Of a DNA stretch of 64,000 nucleotides, positions 42,178 to 52,067 are shown in pieces. This DNA comes from Chryseobacterium piscicola (GTDB lineage: Bacteria; Bacteroidota; Bacteroidia; Flavobacteriales; Weeksellaceae): contig NZ_FTOJ01000001.1 in NCBI RefSeq assembly GCF_900156685.1, positions 434,001 to 498,000 on the forward strand, read 5' to 3'. The notes under the pieces were generated by a model. The model worked only from the letters and a program-made list of their open reading frames with translations. It was not told where the DNA came from and did no database searches. Within the stretch, counting starts at the first letter, position 1, and each line of letters opens with the position of its first letter. The translations under genes and the position numbers were made by a program.

Positions 42178-45100
42178 ATGCAGCTAAAAAATATAGATCA
42201 AGTACTCCTCCCGGCTCTATTAAAAAGTGAATTCGGGAAAGACGTTTTTACGATTTTAGAAAAAGAAAATCACATTTCTGTAAAAGGCTTTGCGGGCTCT
42301 GCAACGTCTATATTTACAGCAGAGCTTTTCTTGGTTCAGAAAAAAACTATTCTTTATATTATTGATGAAAAAGAAGATGCGCTCTATGTAAATACTGAGA
42401 TGGAAGACCTTTTGGGTAAAGAAAAAGTGCTTTATTTTCCGGCAACACATCTTGAGCCGTATCAGGTTGAGAAAACCCAAAACGCCAACCTCGTTCTCCG
42501 TACAGAGGTATTAAATAAAATTAATGCAGGAAAATATCCCAAAGTAATTGTTGCTTACGCCGGAGCTTTGTCTGAAAAAGTTTTGAGAAAAGAAGATTTC
42601 AAAGCTATTTCTCACCACATTAAAGTGGGAGATCAGCTAGATTTTGATTTTGTAGATGAATTGTTGAATCATTATCAGTTTAATCAGACTGATTTTGTCT
42701 CAGAACCAGGCGAATTTTCCGTTCGTGGAGGAATTGTTGACGTTTTCTCCTATTCTAATGAAAGACCTTATAGAATTACTTTTTTTGGAAATGAAGTAGA
42801 AAACATTAAAACTTTCGATATAGAAACTCAGCTTTCTATCTCTAAAGTAGAAAGTTTTCAGTTGGTTTCTAATATGAATTTTTCTGCCTCGGGAACTAAA
42901 GTGTCTTTACTGGAAATTTTACCGCAGGAAACTTTAATTATTTCTAAAAATCTAGAGACTTCAAAGCTAAAACTGAAAACTTTTTACGAAAAAGCATTAG
43001 AGAAATATGAAACTTTAAGCAAAGATATTTCTCATCGCACCCCACAAGATTTATTTATTTCAAATGAAGATTTCTTTTTTGAATATAAAAAGTTCCGCAC
43101 GATAGATTTTTCTTCTGTTATCTTGAGCGGAATGAAAACCTCACTTTTAGAATTTAACCAAACCTCGCAACCTTCTTTCCACAAAAATTTTGAACTTCTT
43201 GTTGAAGATTTAGAAGAAAAAGAAGCGGCTGGCTACGAAATGTGGATTTCTTTTTCCGGAGATAAGCAAAAAGAAAGATTAGAATCTATTTTTGAAGACA
43301 TCGGACGAAACGAATCTGAAAAACGTGAAATTAAATTCAAAAGTTTTAAATCTGAACTTCACGAAGGTTTCGTAGATCCCGACAACAAAATTTTGATCTA
43401 TACAGATCATCAGATTTTTGATCGATATCAGCGCTACAAAACAAAAAATTCTTTTGCCAAATCTGAGCAGTTGACTCTAAAGGATTTAATGTCTTTAAAA
43501 GTAGGGGATTATATTGCCCACATAGACCATGGCATCGGGAAATTTATGGGGCTTGTAAAAGTAAATAACGACGGAAAAGTACAAGAATGCTTTAAACTGA
43601 CCTACAAAAACGGAGATCTTCTTTATGTAAGTATTCATTCACTACACAAAATTTCAAAATACAACGGTCCCGACGGTAAAGAAGTGGTCTTGAGTAAACT
43701 CGGTTCACCAGCTTGGAAATCATTAAAACAAAAAACAAAAGCGAAGGTAAAGCAAATTGCTTTTGATTTAATAAAATTATACGCTCAAAGGAAAACGGCC
43801 AAAGGTTTCTCTTACTCACCAGATTCTTACCTTCAAAATGAGCTGGAAGCTAGTTTCGTTTATGAAGATACACCAGATCAGGAAAAAGCCACTATCGATG
43901 TGAAAAAAGACATGGAAGCTGAAACTGTGATGGATCGTTTGATTTGTGGTGATGTAGGTTTCGGTAAAACAGAGGTTGCCATTCGGGCTGCCTTCAAAGC
44001 TGCCACTGATGGGAAACAAGTTGCTATTTTAGTTCCTACTACTATTTTGGCATTTCAGCATTACAGAAGTTTCAAAGAAAGATTGAAAGATTTCCCAGTT
44101 AATGTTTCTTATTTGAATCGTTTCAGAACGGCAAAACAAAAATCTGAAACTTTAGCTGGCCTTAAAGAAGGAAAACTAGATATCGTTATCGGAACGCATC
44201 AATTGGTTTCAGATAAAGTGAAATTTAAGGATTTGGGCCTTTTAATTATTGATGAAGAACATAAATTTGGGGTTGCTGTAAAAGATAAACTTAAAACTTT
44301 TAAATCCAATGTAGATACTTTAACCCTTACGGCAACGCCTATCCCGAGAACACTGCAGTTTTCGCTGATGGCAGCGAGAGATCTTTCTGTGATAAAAACA
44401 CCACCGCCCAACAGGCAACCTGTAGAAACACACATGGTTGGTTTTGATGAGGAACTCTTGCGAGATGCTATTTCTTATGAGCTGCAACGTGATGGGCAGG
44501 TTTATTTTATCAACAATAGGATAGAAAATTTGAAAGATATCGCCGGTTTAATTCAAAGGCTTGTTCCGGATGCAAAAGTAATTACGGGACATGGGCAAAT
44601 GGAAGGTAAACAGCTCGAGCAGAATATTCTCGATTTTATGGATGGAAAATATGATGTTTTGGTTTCTACCACCATCATAGAAAGTGGAGTGGATGTACCG
44701 AATGCCAATACTATCTTCATTAATGACGCGCAGAGATTTGGGATGGCAGATGTGCATCAAATGAGAGGAAGAGTAGGACGTAGTAATAGAAAAGCATTTT
44801 GTTATTTAATAACGCCTCCTTTAGACATGATTACTTCTGATGCCAAGAAAAGATTAGAAGCCATTGAGCAATTTTCTGATTTGGGAAGTGGTTTTCAGAT
44901 TGCGATGAAAGATTTGGAAATTCGTGGTGCAGGAGATCTTTTAGGAGGCGAGCAGAGTGGTTTTATTAACGAAATGGGCTTCGAAACCTATCAGAAAATG
45001 ATGCAGGAAGCTTTGGAGGAACTGAAAGATGATGATGAATTTGCAACTTTGTTTCACAATGAAGAAGACCGCCAGAAATTGTTTAAATCTGTAAAAGAAG

Positions 45101-45555
45101 TAAATATAGAAACGGATCTAGAATTGATGTTGCCAGATTTTTATGTGTCTAGTACCGAAGAACGGCTTTTGCTCTATCAAAAATTAGCAGAAATAGATAA
45201 CGAAAATGATTTGCAAAAATTTGAAGCAGAGTTGGTAGATAGATTTGGTACGTTACCTCATGAAGTTGTTAATTTATTAAAAAGTGTTGCTTTGAAATGG
45301 CTCGCAGCAGAAATTGGCTTCGAAAAAATAGTCATGAAAAATGGGGTTTTCTTAGGCTACTTTCCATCTAATCCGCAAGATAAATTTTATCAAACCGAGA
45401 AATTCAGGAATATTATATCTTATTTAACCCAAAATCCCTCACAGGCGCAATTGAAGGAGAAGGCTAGTAAAGAGGGAAGTAATCTTATGATGCGAAAGGA
45501 TAAAGTGAAAAATGTAGATGAGGTAAATATTTTATTGAAATCTATTTTAGCTTAA
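42178..45555 (+). CDS. mfd: Transcription-repair coupling factor Mfd
   Basis: A DNA translocase that removes stalled RNA polymerase and recruits UvrA. The 1125 residues contain an N-terminal UvrB-like region, a CarD-like RNA-polymerase-interaction domain (VGDYIAHIDHGIGKFMG) and superfamily 2 motor motifs: Walker A GDVGFGKTEVA, DEEH, TATPIPRT, IIESGVDVPNANT and QMRGRVGRS. The C-terminal TRCF domain follows. I start at the ATG at 42178, since the longer frame to 42154 needs TTG and would begin in the leader hairpin's tail. It is monocistronic. Confidence 0.97.
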   Translation: MQLKNIDQVLLPALLKSEFGKDVFTILEKENHISVKGFAGSATSIFTAELFLVQKKTILYIIDEKEDALYVNTEMEDLLGKEKVLYFPATHLEPYQVEKTQNANLVLRTEVLNKINAGKYPKVIVAYAGALSEKVLRKEDFKAISHHIKVGDQLDFDFVDELLNHYQFNQTDFVSEPGEFSVRGGIVDVFSYSNERPYRITFFGNEVENIKTFDIETQLSISKVESFQLVSNMNFSASGTKVSLLEILPQETLIISKNLETSKLKLKTFYEKALEKYETLSKDISHRTPQDLFISNEDFFFEYKKFRTIDFSSVILSGMKTSLLEFNQTSQPSFHKNFELLVEDLEEKEAAGYEMWISFSGDKQKERLESIFEDIGRNESEKREIKFKSFKSELHEGFVDPDNKILIYTDHQIFDRYQRYKTKNSFAKSEQLTLKDLMSLKVGDYIAHIDHGIGKFMGLVKVNNDGKVQECFKLTYKNGDLLYVSIHSLHKISKYNGPDGKEVVLSKLGSPAWKSLKQKTKAKVKQIAFDLIKLYAQRKTAKGFSYSPDSYLQNELEASFVYEDTPDQEKATIDVKKDMEAETVMDRLICGDVGFGKTEVAIRAAFKAATDGKQVAILVPTTILAFQHYRSFKERLKDFPVNVSYLNRFRTAKQKSETLAGLKEGKLDIVIGTHQLVSDKVKFKDLGLLIIDEEHKFGVAVKDKLKTFKSNVDTLTLTATPIPRTLQFSLMAARDLSVIKTPPPNRQPVETHMVGFDEELLRDAISYELQRDGQVYFINNRIENLKDIAGLIQRLVPDAKVITGHGQMEGKQLEQNILDFMDGKYDVLVSTTIIESGVDVPNANTIFINDAQRFGMADVHQMRGRVGRSNRKAFCYLITPPLDMITSDAKKRLEAIEQFSDLGSGFQIAMKDLEIRGAGDLLGGEQSGFINEMGFETYQKMMQEALEELKDDDEFATLFHNEEDRQKLFKSVKEVNIETDLELMLPDFYVSSTEERLLLYQKLAEIDNENDLQKFEAELVDRFGTLPHEVVNLLKSVALKWLAAEIGFEKIVMKNGVFLGYFPSNPQDKFYQTEKFRNIISYLTQNPSQAQLKEKASKEGSNLMMRKDKVKNVDEVNILLKSILA

Positions 45556-45582
45556 ATGTAAAATAACTTCTTTGTAATTGAA

Positions 45583-45610
45583 AAAAACCGCATTATATTG
45601 TGCGGTTTTT
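45583..45610 (+). terminator. Terminator of mfd
   Basis: AAAAACCGCA pairs with TGCGGTTTTT around an 8-base loop and is followed by Ts, about 28 bases after the stop. Confidence 0.85.
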
Positions 45611-45913
45611 TGCTGGGTTATTTTGCGGTTTTTTCTCTAGTAATTCTTAATTACTTTTTAAAAAATGGAGCAAAAATTTTAAAAGATATTTTTAAGAATT
45701 GTTGTGGAAATGCAACAGTGACTATTAATTTCGGGGAATTTTCAACCATAATTTTATTTAAAAACTGACAAAAGTCATGTTTTAGAAGAGTTTTTGTTAT
45801 AAAATAAATACTTGAAATTCAATAAATTATAAAATAATTCAGCTCTAACGTTAAAAAATATTAAGTTTATATTAAAAAAAGGTTAATATAGAAAACCGAA
45901 AAATCTAGCCAAA

Positions 45914-45931
45914 CGTGCAATCGATTACGCA
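45914..45931. promoter_or_regulatory. LacI-family-type operator before susC
   Basis: CGTGCAATCGATTACGCA is a near-palindrome centred on ATCGAT with a perfect AATCGATT core and flanks of the TGnAATCGATTnCA kind. LacI-family sugar regulators bind palindromes with a central CG of this form. It is about 37 bases upstream of the candidate -7 box. No regulator gene is in the window. Confidence 0.5.
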
Positions 45932-46034
45932 ATGATTTTAAAGTACTTTTTTAGATAAGAAATTTGTGAAGTAGCTAATCTCAAATTACTTGTCGGAATA
46001 GCAAATTTTAACTCACAAAAAACTCTAATCAATT

Positions 46035-49000
46035 ATGTCATTTGAAAAACTTACAGAATCCGGCTTTCTTGTTCGCAAAAAGCTTGCTGTTTTGTTTCTT
46101 TTTTCTTCTGCGGTAGTATTTGCGCAGCAAGGCAAAGAGATAAGCGGAAAAATAACGAACGACAAACAAGCGGCCATGCCCAATGTGACAGTAAAGGAAG
46201 AAGGAACTGAAAACACTGTAACTACAGACGCAGAAGGTAATTTCATCATTACCCTCCTCAAAGATCAATCATCACTTTCTGTAATCAACGATGGATTTCA
46301 ATCTCAAACTATTCCAGTTGATAACCGTAGTTTTATTGCAATTCCGCTAAGGGAAGACAAAACAAAAACAATAGAGCAAGTAGTGATTGTAGGATATGGT
46401 AGTGTAAAAAAGACCGATCTTACCGGCTCGGTAAACACCCTGAGTGCAGATAAAATAGTAGAAAGAAATACAACAAGTCCGTTAGAAGCCATCCAAGGAA
46501 GTATGCCGGGTGTACAGATTACTTCAAACTCAGGAAGAGTAGGAGATGGATTTAAAATGACAATTAGAGGCAGCAATTCTTTGATTTCATCAGGCAACCC
46601 TCTTTACGTGGTAGATGGAGTTCCTACAGATAATATAGACTTTTTGAATCCACAGGATATCTCTAGAATGGATGTATTGAAAGATGCTTCATCTGCAGCA
46701 ATTTACGGTTCCAGAGGGGCGAGTGGTGTGGTGTTGGTAACTACCAAAAACGGAGCAACCGCAAAAGGAGGAATCAATGTATCACTAGAAACTTCTTACG
46801 GTGTGAGAGCGGCAGCCCGTTTACCAAAAATGATGAGTGGAGCCGAATGGTGGAATTTTCATCAGGCAGCTTACCTGAGTGCCAATCCCAATACTCAGAC
46901 TCCCGCAGCATTGGCTACTTTAGCAGGAAATCAAAGTCCGCTTTTGGTGCAGAGAGCCAATAACGGCTATAATTTTGATTGGTACGATGCCGTTTTACAA
47001 CCTGGTGCAATGCAGAATCATTACATTAATATCTCTGGAAGATCAGAAGGAGGATTAGGGTACAATCTCTCTTTCGGTGCACAAGGAAACGATGGAATTA
47101 TCGATAATGATTCAAACGATAAATACACATTCAAGTTAGGTTTAAATCACAAAATCAACAGCCAATTTTCTACCGGAGCAAATATTACGCTTGCAAGAAC
47201 GATAACAGAATACGGAAGTGATCTGGCGATGAGGTCTGCATTCAGTTTCAGTCCGCTGATCTCTCCTTATGCAGTTGATGCACAGGGAAATGATATTGAA
47301 GGGCAATTGTTTCTACTTCCAGGTAAACTGACCTATCCAGACGGAAGCTGGGCGATCAATAAAACAAGTACGATAAACCCACTTTTTGAAATTGCTAATT
47401 CAAGACAAACAGAAAGAATATGGCAGGCTTTAGGAAATGTATTTTTCCAATATCAGCCAAAAAAATGGTTGTCATTTAAGACCACATTCTCCGGAGGTTT
47501 TGCAAATAACACCTTTGGAATATCCAATTCAGCACAAACAAATGCCGGAATAGCTCTCAATTACAAGAATTCTGCATCTGTAGCGAAAAGCGAGAATTTT
47601 AATTATACTTGGGACAATCAAATCGATGTAAAACATACATTTAATGAAACTCATGACCTAAGTGTATTACTATTGCAGAGTTTATACTCTAATACCGATG
47701 AGTATTTCTATTCTTCATCAAACGGAATGCCTTTCGATATGGGTATTTATGGTGGTGTATTTGGCACACCAACGAGTTTCCAGCTAAGAGATCCTGCACT
47801 TACTCCTCCGTACATGAAAAGAACCTTGAATTCTTATGCGGTAAGAGTAAATTATGGGTTCAGAGATAAATATTTGCTAACGGCTTCTTCAAGATGGGAT
47901 GGATCGTCAGTATTATCTACGGGTAATAAATGGACCGTTTTCCCTTCATTAGCATTAGGCTGGAAAATTAAAAAAGAATCTTTCCTGGAAAATATTGGTG
48001 CCATTTCAGATTTAAAATTAAGAGCAAGTATCGGTTATACAGGGAATGATAATGTTGCTCCTTACCAATCATTAGCTCTTCTGGATCAGCAGACATTTTA
48101 TGCAAACAACAATACATTGGTTCCCGGGTTACAAACTTCAAGTCTTTCTAATCCTAATTTAACTTGGGAAAAAACCAGAGAATTAAATTTTGGGATTGAT
48201 TTCGGATTTCTAAAAAACAGAATTACAGGTACTGTAGATGTGTATGACAGGCTTTCAGAAAATCTGATTTACAGACAGCAACCTCCCGCAGAAATGGGAT
48301 ATAAGATTACCTATGCCAATGTGGGATCTGTAAGCAATAAGGGAGTTGAAGTATTGGTAGTTACAAAAAACATCAAAAGTAGCCTTGTAAATTGGGAAAC
48401 AACATTTACCTACACTAAAAACGTCAACAGATTAGAATCAATTTATAATCAGGATAGAGTAAGTGATATTGGTAATAATTTGATTTTAGGATCAAGTTTA
48501 AACCCAAATTACAACTATGTTTATGATGGAGTTTGGCAGGAAAGTGAAGCGACTCAAGCAGCTGCTTACGGAATGGCACCAGGACAAGCAAGACCAAAAG
48601 ACCTCAATGGTGACGGGAAATTTAATGCTAACGACAGAACGGTAATTGGCAGCTCGGTTCCGAAATGGCAGGGAAGTTTTTATTCGAGACTTACCGTTGG
48701 TAAATTTGATTTTAATTTTTCCATCATTACAAGCCAAGGACAAACAGTGCTGAGTACATTTCACCAAAACTTTGCTGACGTATCAGACAGAGGTCGCCAA
48801 AAAATGGCAATGGAATATTTTGTACCAACCAACAGTGCAGGTGTTGCATCAAATGCCAACAACAGCAACCCAAGACCAGGACCCGTGGCAACAGGCGCTG
48901 GTGCATTTTGGACAACCAATTTCGGGTATTACAGAGAGGTGTCTTTTACAAAAGTGAAAAATATCTCACTAGGATATACTTTTGATACAGAATTTCTTAA

Positions 49001-49160
49001 AAGAATAAAAATGAGCAGCTTGAGAGTTTATGTTAACGTATTAGATCCGTTTGTATTTACAAAATTCGATGGGTATGATCCGGAATGGGCAGCTGCCAAT
49101 ATGGGGATCAACAGACCTGCTGCTATAACAACTCAATTGGGATTAAGTGCTAAATTTTAA
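46035..49160 (+). CDS. SusC/RagA family TonB-linked outer membrane protein
   Basis: A 1041-residue transporter. A signal segment (about 12-32, ending VVFAQ) is followed by a carboxypeptidase-like domain (about 35-105), a TonB-box-like EQVVIVGYG (about 115-123) and a plug with the family's RGSNSLISSGNPLYVVDGVP and AAIYGSRGASGVVLVTTK. The long barrel ends in LGLSAKF. SusC proteins import oligosaccharides or other polymers captured by a SusD lid. Its susD lies 10 bases downstream. No glycosidase, sulfatase or peptidase lies near, so the substrate is open. Confidence 0.95.
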   Translation: MSFEKLTESGFLVRKKLAVLFLFSSAVVFAQQGKEISGKITNDKQAAMPNVTVKEEGTENTVTTDAEGNFIITLLKDQSSLSVINDGFQSQTIPVDNRSFIAIPLREDKTKTIEQVVIVGYGSVKKTDLTGSVNTLSADKIVERNTTSPLEAIQGSMPGVQITSNSGRVGDGFKMTIRGSNSLISSGNPLYVVDGVPTDNIDFLNPQDISRMDVLKDASSAAIYGSRGASGVVLVTTKNGATAKGGINVSLETSYGVRAAARLPKMMSGAEWWNFHQAAYLSANPNTQTPAALATLAGNQSPLLVQRANNGYNFDWYDAVLQPGAMQNHYINISGRSEGGLGYNLSFGAQGNDGIIDNDSNDKYTFKLGLNHKINSQFSTGANITLARTITEYGSDLAMRSAFSFSPLISPYAVDAQGNDIEGQLFLLPGKLTYPDGSWAINKTSTINPLFEIANSRQTERIWQALGNVFFQYQPKKWLSFKTTFSGGFANNTFGISNSAQTNAGIALNYKNSASVAKSENFNYTWDNQIDVKHTFNETHDLSVLLLQSLYSNTDEYFYSSSNGMPFDMGIYGGVFGTPTSFQLRDPALTPPYMKRTLNSYAVRVNYGFRDKYLLTASSRWDGSSVLSTGNKWTVFPSLALGWKIKKESFLENIGAISDLKLRASIGYTGNDNVAPYQSLALLDQQTFYANNNTLVPGLQTSSLSNPNLTWEKTRELNFGIDFGFLKNRITGTVDVYDRLSENLIYRQQPPAEMGYKITYANVGSVSNKGVEVLVVTKNIKSSLVNWETTFTYTKNVNRLESIYNQDRVSDIGNNLILGSSLNPNYNYVYDGVWQESEATQAAAYGMAPGQARPKDLNGDGKFNANDRTVIGSSVPKWQGSFYSRLTVGKFDFNFSIITSQGQTVLSTFHQNFADVSDRGRQKMAMEYFVPTNSAGVASNANNSNPRPGPVATGAGAFWTTNFGYYREVSFTKVKNISLGYTFDTEFLKRIKMSSLRVYVNVLDPFVFTKFDGYDPEWAAANMGINRPAAITTQLGLSAKF

Positions 49161-49170
49161 TTAAAAAATC

Positions 49171-50823
49171 ATGAAAAAAATAATATTAACTTTAGTTTTT
49201 GCTACTTCACTTTTCAATTCTTGCAGTGATTTTATTGAAGAAGAAAGTTTGGCATTTTCACCAGCAGACGAAGCTTTCAAAACAGCGGCTGGATATCAGT
49301 TGCTTGTAAATTCCAATTACGCATGGCTGAAAGGAATTTATGGAGGTGACCCGTGGCTTTTTGTATCTGGTACAGATATGTACGCAGAGGGCAGAACTCC
49401 GGAACCAGCAGGTTTGAGCCAATACACACAACTTATTCCCGCTTCTGAAGGTGTAGATCAGTTGTATATGTCTTGTTATCAATTAATTCAATCTGTTAAT
49501 AAAACCGTTTATTATTCTACACTTACTGAGCAGACTCCTTCTGTACCTGTAATGGTGGGTGAGGCGAGATTTTTGAGAGCCAATGCTTATTTTCTAATGG
49601 TGCAGACCTACGGTGGAGTTCCTATTGTAGAAGAAAATTTTACAATACCAGTTTTACAGTTTAACAGAAACACAGCGCAGGAAGTTTATGCCTATATTAT
49701 AAAGGAATTAGAAGCTTCTTTAGCCGCAGTAAACACAAGCGCTTATGCTTCCAGTGGAAGAGTAAATAAAAAAGCGGTAAATGATCTTTTAGCCAAAGTA
49801 TATCTTACAAGAGGATATGAAACTTTCGGGTTATCAACAGATTTTGCAACCGCTGCTACGTATGCAGACGCAGCAATTGCAGGTCAGCCACTTACCATGA
49901 CTCCGGCACAGCTATCCTCACCGGGAACAGCAAATGAACTAGGTCCGGAAACAATTTTCTCAGTGCAGTATGATTTACAGTCCACAAGTACATCTCCTAC
50001 GACTTTAGGAAACAAACAATTTTACTTTTTTAGTTCTTACCTTGGAGGAGCAGAAACTCAAGGAAACGCCCCTTTGAGAAGTTATAATCTTTGTCCTACA
50101 AAATATGCAATTGAATTATTTAAACAAGGGGACTTGAGGTGGGAAGCTACTTTTATGAATGTTGTTTATGAGAGATATTACGATTTTTTCAGAGTAGCAG
50201 ATAAATCTACACTCAAAATTAAACATTATTACGAGCCAACGTGGTACACGGCTGCGGACAAAACTGCTTGGATGACTGCTAACGCTTCAAAATTAGCAAC
50301 AGGTTTTATTTATCATGATAAAGGAACTTATGATGCAGCTTATACCTTGGTGAAAAATTTAGATTATCAAACGATTCCGGTGAAAAAATTTGATGATCCT
50401 GCGTTAACTACACCATCAAGCACAGGCCCCGTAAGCACTAGAGACATCATAGTTTCTAGATTGGCAGATACTTACCTTATTGCAGCTGAGGCTTATCTGA
50501 AAGCAGGAAATCCGGGAGTGGGTCTTGCAAGATTAAACACCGTGAGAACAAGAGCCGGAGTTCCTAGTGCTACCTCAGCAGAATTTAATATTAATTATAT
50601 TCTTGATGAAAGAGGAAGAGAAATGCTTGGCGAATACAACAGATGGTTTGATTTGAAACGTACAGGAACTTTGGTTACAAGAGCGGTACAATACAATTAT
50701 AAAATCACCAATGCGTCCCAGTTTAACGGAAACGGGGGGAATCAGAAAATTCTAAGACCAATTCCGCAAACGGTATTAGATTTAAATCAAAATAAAAACT
50801 TTCCGCAGAATCCTGCTTACTAA
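49171..50823 (+). CDS. SusD/RagB family nutrient-binding lipoprotein
   Basis: A 550-residue surface lipoprotein forming the lid of the SusC channel. The signal peptide ends in LFNSC (lipidated cysteine near 18). The N-terminal SusD-like part shows ASEGVDQLYMSCYQLIQSVNKT and GEARFLRANAYFLMVQTYGGVP. The C-terminal RagB/SusD part shows DIIVSRLADTYLIAAEAYLK and the typical ending ILDERGREMLGEYNRWFDLKR and LRPIPQTVLDLN. It is 10 bases behind susC. The operon ends in a terminator 27 bases after its stop. Confidence 0.95.
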   Translation: MKKIILTLVFATSLFNSCSDFIEEESLAFSPADEAFKTAAGYQLLVNSNYAWLKGIYGGDPWLFVSGTDMYAEGRTPEPAGLSQYTQLIPASEGVDQLYMSCYQLIQSVNKTVYYSTLTEQTPSVPVMVGEARFLRANAYFLMVQTYGGVPIVEENFTIPVLQFNRNTAQEVYAYIIKELEASLAAVNTSAYASSGRVNKKAVNDLLAKVYLTRGYETFGLSTDFATAATYADAAIAGQPLTMTPAQLSSPGTANELGPETIFSVQYDLQSTSTSPTTLGNKQFYFFSSYLGGAETQGNAPLRSYNLCPTKYAIELFKQGDLRWEATFMNVVYERYYDFFRVADKSTLKIKHYYEPTWYTAADKTAWMTANASKLATGFIYHDKGTYDAAYTLVKNLDYQTIPVKKFDDPALTTPSSTGPVSTRDIIVSRLADTYLIAAEAYLKAGNPGVGLARLNTVRTRAGVPSATSAEFNINYILDERGREMLGEYNRWFDLKRTGTLVTRAVQYNYKITNASQFNGNGGNQKILRPIPQTVLDLNQNKNFPQNPAY

Positions 50824-50850
50824 AAACCTTTTATATAAATTGATTATTGG

Positions 50851-50880
50851 AGAGACTGTGTAAAAACCAGTCTCTTTTTT
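50851..50880 (+). terminator. Terminator of the SusCD operon
   Basis: AGAGACTG pairs with CAGTCTCT around the loop TGTAAAAAC, followed by a T-run. Confidence 0.85.
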
Positions 50881-51003
50881 GGTAAGATGAATTTTTACGG
50901 ATGGTTTGAAGCACTTATTACACATATATCCAAAATTCTTTAAATTTTTGATATTATTTTGTTACAATCTGAATAAGAAAGTGTTTCTTATGTAAAAAAA
51001 AAT

Positions 51004-51011
51004 TATATTTG
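51004..51011 (+). promoter_or_regulatory. -7 box of the lipoprotein gene after SusCD
   Basis: TATATTTG, 26 bases before the ATG at 51038. With the terminator at 50851 it shows this gene is a separate transcription unit. Confidence 0.6.
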
Positions 51012-51037
51012 TGAAAAAATAAGTAATCTCTTTAAAT

Positions 51038-51979
51038 ATGAAAAAACTTTTCTATTTTATTTTACTGGTTGCAGGTTTGTCTTCTATACATTCTTGTAAA
51101 GATTTGGTAGACGAAGAAGGAAATCCGCTTCTTGATCTCAATGATAACACAGGTCTTATAGGACCAAGATCTTTATTTAGAGAAATTACAAACTCTGACA
51201 CCATTGCTGAATACCGTTACAATGGTCTTTTACTCTCAAAAGCACTTACAAAAGGAAAAAGAACAAAATCTGTTACAGACTTGATGTGGAGTGGTGATAA
51301 AATAAGTAAAATTACTTTCTACGGATTTTTGGATGAAGATAAAAATGGTACTCTAGATAACGATAGTGTTGCATATACCCAATTATTGACTTACGGCGCT
51401 GGCGGTAGATTAACCATTATCGCAGAAAACAGAATCAGCTATGTGAAAACTGTTCCTCCAGGAAGTACTATTCCTGTTTTACCATGGGTTGTAAGCAAAA
51501 AGTATAAGAAATTATACAATCTTGAATACGCAACAGGAACGGATAAATTGAGCAAAATTACCATGAAAAATGGTGAAGAAATAACAGGAGTAAATTTTGA
51601 TTACACAACTTATTCGGTATCTAATTATACGTATACAGGTGACAATATCTCTAAAGTAGAAAGAAATTACGGACCAATGACTGGAGGTACTATGGGTACA
51701 GCTACGGAAAAGTATAAGTATGAATACTTTACGTTTGATTCTCAAATTAATCCTCATACATTATTGCCTTTTGCTTACAAAGTTTCTTCTTTGCTGGCAA
51801 CAAGAGTAAACGATGAGAAGAGCCAAAGTCTCTCTATCAATAATCCGAGAAGATTGACAGTTACAGACATGATGGTTCCTATTCCTACACCAATTGTATT
51901 TACTACCAATTATGCATACGATCTCCAGACTTACATGACGAGAGGATTTGGTATCAATTACATTTACAAGCCACAATAA
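51038..51979 (+). CDS. Hypothetical lipoprotein with YD-like strand repeats
   Basis: A 313-residue lipoprotein (signal ending SIHSC, cysteine near 20). The mature part has repeated short beta-strand units such as SDTIAEYRYNGLLLSK, WSGDKISKITFYG, DKLSKITMKNGEE and YTGDNISKVERNYG. These resemble the DUF4595/RHS-like repeats of Bacteroidetes surface proteins. The role is unknown. It follows susD by 214 bases with its own promoter and terminator, so membership in the SusCD system is uncertain. Confidence 0.75.
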   Translation: MKKLFYFILLVAGLSSIHSCKDLVDEEGNPLLDLNDNTGLIGPRSLFREITNSDTIAEYRYNGLLLSKALTKGKRTKSVTDLMWSGDKISKITFYGFLDEDKNGTLDNDSVAYTQLLTYGAGGRLTIIAENRISYVKTVPPGSTIPVLPWVVSKKYKKLYNLEYATGTDKLSKITMKNGEEITGVNFDYTTYSVSNYTYTGDNISKVERNYGPMTGGTMGTATEKYKYEYFTFDSQINPHTLLPFAYKVSSLLATRVNDEKSQSLSINNPRRLTVTDMMVPIPTPIVFTTNYAYDLQTYMTRGFGINYIYKPQ

Positions 51980-52002
51980 GAATATTGTTTCAAACAGATA
52001 CA

Positions 52003-52032
52003 GCTCAATCTTTAGAAAGATTGGGCTTTTTT
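52003..52032 (+). terminator. Terminator of the YD-like lipoprotein gene
   Basis: An 11-bp stem GCTCAATCTTT / AAAGATTGGGC (one G-U) with loop AG and a T-run. Confidence 0.85.
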
Positions 52033-52045
52033 ATTTTTAAAAATT

Positions 52046-52053
52046 TAATTTTG
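52046..52053 (+). promoter_or_regulatory. -7 box of pth
   Basis: TAATTTTG, 14 bases before the ATG. A TTG at 52021-52023, inside the preceding terminator, lies 22 bases upstream and could be the -33 element. Confidence 0.6.
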
Positions 52054-52067
52054 CAAAAAAGTTTAAA

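Larger units (their letters stand above)
45556..46034. other. 479-base region between mfd and susC
   Basis: No coding frame. It holds the mfd terminator, a long AT-rich stretch and a LacI-type palindrome at 45914-45931. GAAATTTG (45959-45966), one base off TAnnTTTG, could be the -7 box of the SusC operon. Confidence 0.65.

Noticed and set aside
46035-51979. A complete polysaccharide utilisation locus
   Set aside because: Only SusC, SusD and a separately transcribed lipoprotein are present. No carbohydrate-active enzyme or regulator gene is in the neighbourhood.
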